Positions 61,279-64,000 of a stretch of DNA of 64,000 bases are shown in pieces. The notes under the pieces were generated by a model. That model made no database searches. It was not told the DNA's origin and was given only the letters and a program-made list of their open reading frames with translations. Numbering within the stretch: position 1 is the first letter of the stretch; each line of letters opens with the position of its first letter. This DNA is from Haematobacter massiliensis (GTDB lineage Bacteria > Pseudomonadota > Alphaproteobacteria > Rhodobacterales > Rhodobacteraceae), in assembly GCF_000740795.1 (NCBI RefSeq), contig NZ_JGYG01000002.1:310001-374000 (forward strand), in the 5' to 3' direction. Both the position numbers and the translations under genes were made by a program.

Positions 61279-61632
61279 ATGCAAACCGAACTCGCCAATC
61301 CGATGATCTCGTCCGCCGATGTGAACGGCACCGCTGTTTATAACACGGAGGGCGATAAGCTCGGTACGATTGACCACCTTATGCTGGACAAGAAATCCGG
61401 CAAGGTTGCCTATGCCGTGATGGGTTCGGGCGGATTTCTGGGGATCGGGGAGGATTACAGCCCAATTCCTTGGAACGCCTTGAAATACGACACGACCCTG
61501 GAAGGATACGTGACGGGTATTACGGTTGAGCAGTATCGCACTGCTCCCAAATGGGAGCGTGACTGGGATCGCGACCGTGATTGGGAAACCCGTGTCTGGA
61601 GCCATTACGGGCTTCAGCCGTATTGGGTCTGA
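61279..61632 (+). CDS. PRC-barrel domain protein (117 aa)
   Basis: Start chosen at 61279 because GGAGG (61269-61273) lies five bases upstream; ATGs at 61267 and 61276 are less well placed. The PRC-barrel core is SSADVNGTAVYNTEGDKLG, IDHLMLDKKSGKVAYAVMGS, GFLGIGEDYSPIPWNALKYD. The C-terminal ~35 residues are charged and aromatic (DWDRDRDWETRVW). Such stress-linked PRC proteins bind partners in the periplasm or cytoplasm; no signal peptide is seen here. Confidence 0.88.
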   Translation: MQTELANPMISSADVNGTAVYNTEGDKLGTIDHLMLDKKSGKVAYAVMGSGGFLGIGEDYSPIPWNALKYDTTLEGYVTGITVEQYRTAPKWERDWDRDRDWETRVWSHYGLQPYWV

Positions 61633-61647
61633 TAAGCGGCAGAGCGG

Positions 61648-61669
61648 GCGGGGTGCAGACGCGCCCCGC
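61648..61669 (+). terminator. Hairpin after the PRC-barrel gene
   Basis: GCGGGGTGC-AGAC-GCGCCCCGC forms a 9-bp stem (one G-T pair) 15 bases past the stop. The following bases are only weakly T-rich (actgcgtttc), so it may be an inefficient terminator. Confidence 0.55.
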
Positions 61670-61724
61670 ACTGCGTTTCAACTTATGGCGAAACGCTAGT
61701 CGTGAAATGCCACTCGGGATTCTT

Positions 61725-61742
61725 GGGCGTGCAGACACGCCC
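61725..61742. terminator. Second hairpin between PRC-barrel gene and rimO
   Basis: Perfect 7-bp stem GGGCGTG-CAGA-CACGCCC, with TTTTTT 20 bases to its right (61764 region). Its loop resembles that of the hairpin at 61648 (GCAGAC shared). Together they form a double hairpin between convergent genes. Confidence 0.45.
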
Positions 61743-61810
61743 GGAATACCTACACGCGATCTCTTTTTTGACGCGTTACTGCCCCCTTGTAACCCAATGC
61801 AGGGCAGACG

Positions 61811-63205
61811 TTACGTCAGCGATCCCCAGAGATCGTATTCTCCCGCCTCATCCACCTCGACGGTAACGATGTCACCCGGCTTCAGGTTCTCGAAGCCTGT
61901 GTCGATGAACAGGTTCCCGTCGATTTCCGGTGCATCAAAGCGGGTTCGGCAGGTTGCCCCGTCCTCATCCACGTCGTCCACGATCACCTCTTGGCGCGTA
62001 CCTATGCGGTCCGCAAGGCGCGCCTCGGAAATGGCCTGAGCCTTCTCCATGAAACGCTCCCAACGGTCCTGCTTCACGTCTTCCGGCACATGATCCGGCA
62101 AGTCGTTGGAGCGCGCCCCGGCGACGTTTTCGTATTTGAAGCAACCGACGCGATCGAGCTGGGCCTCGTCCAGCCAGTCGAGCAGGGTCTGAAACTCTGC
62201 TTCCGTCTCGCCGGGATAACCGACGATGAAGGTGGAGCGCAGGGATAGTTCGGGACAATCGCTCCGCCAGGCAGCGATCTCATCCAGCGTCCGCGCGGCG
62301 GCGGCGGGGCGCGCCATGCGGCGCAGGACATCCGGGTGCGCGTGCTGGAAGGGGATATCCAGATAAGGCAGCACCAGCCCCTCCGCCATCAGCGGGATAA
62401 GCTGGCGGACATGCGGGTAGGGATAGACGTAGTGGAGCCTCACCCACGCGCCGAGCCCCCCGAGTTCGCGGGCCAGATCGGTGATATGCGCGCGAACATC
62501 CCCGCCCTTCCAGGGGGAGAGATCGTGCTTGCGATCCACGCCATAGGCTGACGTGTCCTGACTGATGACGAGGAGTTCCTTGACCCCCGCTTCCACCAGC
62601 TTCTCCGCCTCGCGCAGCACTGCATGGGCGGGGCGGCTCTGCAACTTGCCCCGCATGTCGGGGATGATGCAGAACTTGCACTTGTGATTGCAGCCTTCCG
62701 AAATCTTCAGGTAGCTGAAATGGCGCGGTGTCAGTTTGATGCCGGAGGCGGGCAGCAGATCCACGAACGGGTCTGGCGCGGGCGGCACGGCCCTGTGCAC
62801 GGCGTCCAGCACCTGTTCATACTGATGCGGTCCCGTGACGGCGAGCACCGAGGGATGGGTTCCGGTGATGAATTCCGGTTCCGCGCCAAGACACCCCGTG
62901 ACGATCACCCGCCCGTTCTCTGTCAGCGCCTCGCCTATGGCTTCGAGGCTCTCCGCCTTGGCGCTGTCGAGAAAGCCGCAGGTGTTGACGATCACGGCAT
63001 CGGCGCCCTGATAATCGGGCGAGATCTGATAGCCTTCCGCGCGGAGCCGCGTCAGGATCCGCTCGCTGTCCACGAGAGCCTTGGGGCAGCCGAGGGATAC
63101 GATCCCGATCGACGGCTGTCCCGTACGACGGACGCCCGCGTCGAAAGTCGGCGCAGGGGCAAGATCGGGGCGGAGGTTGGGCGGGTTCAGAACCATCGCG
63201 CGCAT
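61811..63205 (-). CDS. rimO: Ribosomal protein S12 methylthiotransferase
   Basis: 464 residues. N-terminal UPF0004 domain with [22 protein letters not shown] and TGCLGAE (three Cys for the auxiliary cluster), radical-SAM motif [14 protein letters not shown] (CxxxCxxC, about 173-186), and a C-terminal TRAM domain ([18 protein letters not shown]). It modifies Asp in ribosomal protein S12. Start ATG 63205 or 63196; the longer frame to 63292 lacks homology. Complete. Confidence 0.96.
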   Translation of the reverse strand: MRAMVLNPPNLRPDLAPAPTFDAGVRRTGQPSIGIVSLGCPKALVDSERILTRLRAEGYQISPDYQGADAVIVNTCGFLDSAKAESLEAIGEALTENGRVIVTGCLGAEPEFITGTHPSVLAVTGPHQYEQVLDAVHRAVPPAPDPFVDLLPASGIKLTPRHFSYLKISEGCNHKCKFCIIPDMRGKLQSRPAHAVLREAEKLVEAGVKELLVISQDTSAYGVDRKHDLSPWKGGDVRAHITDLARELGGLGAWVRLHYVYPYPHVRQLIPLMAEGLVLPYLDIPFQHAHPDVLRRMARPAAAARTLDEIAAWRSDCPELSLRSTFIVGYPGETEAEFQTLLDWLDEAQLDRVGCFKYENVAGARSNDLPDHVPEDVKQDRWERFMEKAQAISEARLADRIGTRQEVIVDDVDEDGATCRTRFDAPEIDGNLFIDTGFENLKPGDIVTVEVDEAGEYDLWGSLT

Positions 63206-63855
63206 ATAATGCAGCGCGGACGCCGGGAAAAGCCCCGCTTCGTCCCTTGCTTCTGTTTCGCCGCGTCCGCACCGCCCACAAACTGTCTCCAACGGTATCG
63301 CGGGGAGTCTTTCGATTTGCTGGTTCCCTCACCCGCAGGCCGAGATCTCTCCACCCCGCGGGTCATGAGCGACATCTTCGAGGGAGAATTATGCAATCTC
63401 GAAATCCCGTCTCGCGGGCGTGGATCCGGCAACGGCTACGGGCCATCGCAGGCGCTCTGGCGCGATGGCTGTCACCAACCTTACGCTGGAAGCTGCAGGG
63501 ATGGCAGGTCGCTCGGCGTTGGTTGGGCTGAACCCCGTCCGCGCTCGCCGGGCTGGCCCTGACATGGAAACTGGACGACCCGGTTAGCGGGACGTGACCG
63601 GGCACAGCTCGGCGCGCCCAGCTGAATCCGCTGACCGAGGCGGCAGCACGGCTGGGTCTGGCGCGGAGGAGATCTGCGGTGCTGCCTCGCGGAGATCTTC
63701 GGACCGCAGTCGCATGGCCAATGTAGGGAGGTCAGGACACCGGGCGATACCCACCACGGATAGCTTATTGCATGCTGCTCCGGCTCGACGGGGGCGGCTG
63801 CCCGCCATGGCCAAAGGTTGCTTAAAGCACGTCAGCTTTATCGGGCGGCCGCGGC
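63206..63855. other. 650-base region without recognised gene
   Basis: Between rimO and the dipeptidase end. A frame at 63391-63531 on the plus strand (Arg/Trp-rich, 46 codons) has no recognisable family and is not called. No repeats or terminators stand out. Confidence 0.45.
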
Positions 63856-64000
63856 TCACCCACCCCAGGTTTTCTCCAGCACCCGCAGCCAGTTCTCATG
63901 CGTAAGTTTCGCGATGAGCGGCGCGTCGTAGCCATGCGCGGCCATTGCCTCCTGCAGGGCCGCCATCCCTGTCACATCGCCGATTTCGTCAGGGACGGTC
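63856..64000 (-). CDS. Membrane dipeptidase (peptidase M19), C-terminal fragment
   Basis: The last 48 codons of a leftward gene whose 5' part lies beyond the window edge: VPDEIGDVTGMAALQEAM, then APLIAKLTHENWLRVLEKTW, ending GG and TGA at 63858-63856. The motif HENWLRVL near the C-terminus is typical of renal-dipeptidase-like M19 enzymes, which cleave dipeptides with a dizinc site. The metal site is outside the window. Confidence 0.8.
   Translation of the reverse strand, partial: TVPDEIGDVTGMAALQEAMAAHGYDAPLIAKLTHENWLRVLEKTWGG

Overview
The window is high-GC chromosomal DNA of an alphaproteobacterium. The evidence is a cyclic beta-1,2-glucan synthase, an NDUFS4-like ETC complex protein, a DUF1467 protein, a TIGR02302-type protein, and the local orders rpmH-rnpA-yidD-ttcA, ubiA/rsmE/gshA and pgsA-moaD-moaE. 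Together these point to Rhodobacterales (Roseobacter/Rhodobacter-like). This is an inference from gene content; no genus can be claimed.

Layout. (1) 1-803: the 3' part of a 5'-nucleotidase gene. (2) 1030-8522: a tRNA-Gly gene carrying a compact ~7.4 kb integrated element bounded by 17-bp direct repeats (1088-1104, 8506-8522). It holds a tyrosine integrase, a leftward series of small overlapping genes (two BRO-N antirepressor-like proteins, several unknowns, two tiny membrane proteins, a truncated glutaredoxin-like ORF, a serine recombinase), a rightward Excalibur lipoprotein, and a PIN-domain gene broken by an in-frame TGA. No capsid, terminase or replication gene is visible. (3) 8721-10087: two overlapping MarR-type regulators and a VOC protein. 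(4) 10768-25516: tRNA-Arg, a sensor kinase, rpmH-rnpA-yidD-ttcA, a VOC dioxygenase/hydrolase fusion facing an FMN reductase, and a 2,979-residue cyclic glucan synthase with a decayed IS5-like transposase at its 5' end. (5) 26209-32688: S49 peptidase, SDR, uvrC, an Mrr-like nuclease, pgsA, moaD, moaE. (6) 34020-47970: an OmpA-like protein, ubiA, rsmE, gshA, plsY, a probably non-catalytic dihydroorotase next to pyrB, a uracil-DNA glycosylase, moaB, sdaA. (7) 47971-49510: a 1.5 kb sdaA-lysA gap with two very long perfect tandem arrays, 61 copies of a 7-mer and 48 of an 8-mer. (8) 49511-64000: lysA, a TIGR02302 protein, methylmalonyl-CoA epimerase, a stop-interrupted EI24 gene, nitroreductase, dgt, an ETC subunit, uvrB, a PRC-barrel protein, rimO and the end of a membrane dipeptidase gene.

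How the genes fit together. Most of the backbone is housekeeping: translation and tRNA/ribosome modification (rpmH, rnpA, ttcA, rsmE, rimO), nucleotide excision and base repair (uvrB, uvrC, UDG), pyrimidine synthesis (pyrB plus a pseudo-dihydroorotase), molybdopterin synthesis (moaB, moaD, moaE), phospholipid synthesis (pgsA, plsY), and quinone, glutathione and lysine synthesis. Four-base ATGA/GTGA start-stop overlaps are common and confirm many starts. The most unusual parts are the small tRNA-Gly element, the two giant microsatellites between sdaA and lysA, and three genes with a single in-frame TGA (PIN, transposase remnant, EI24).
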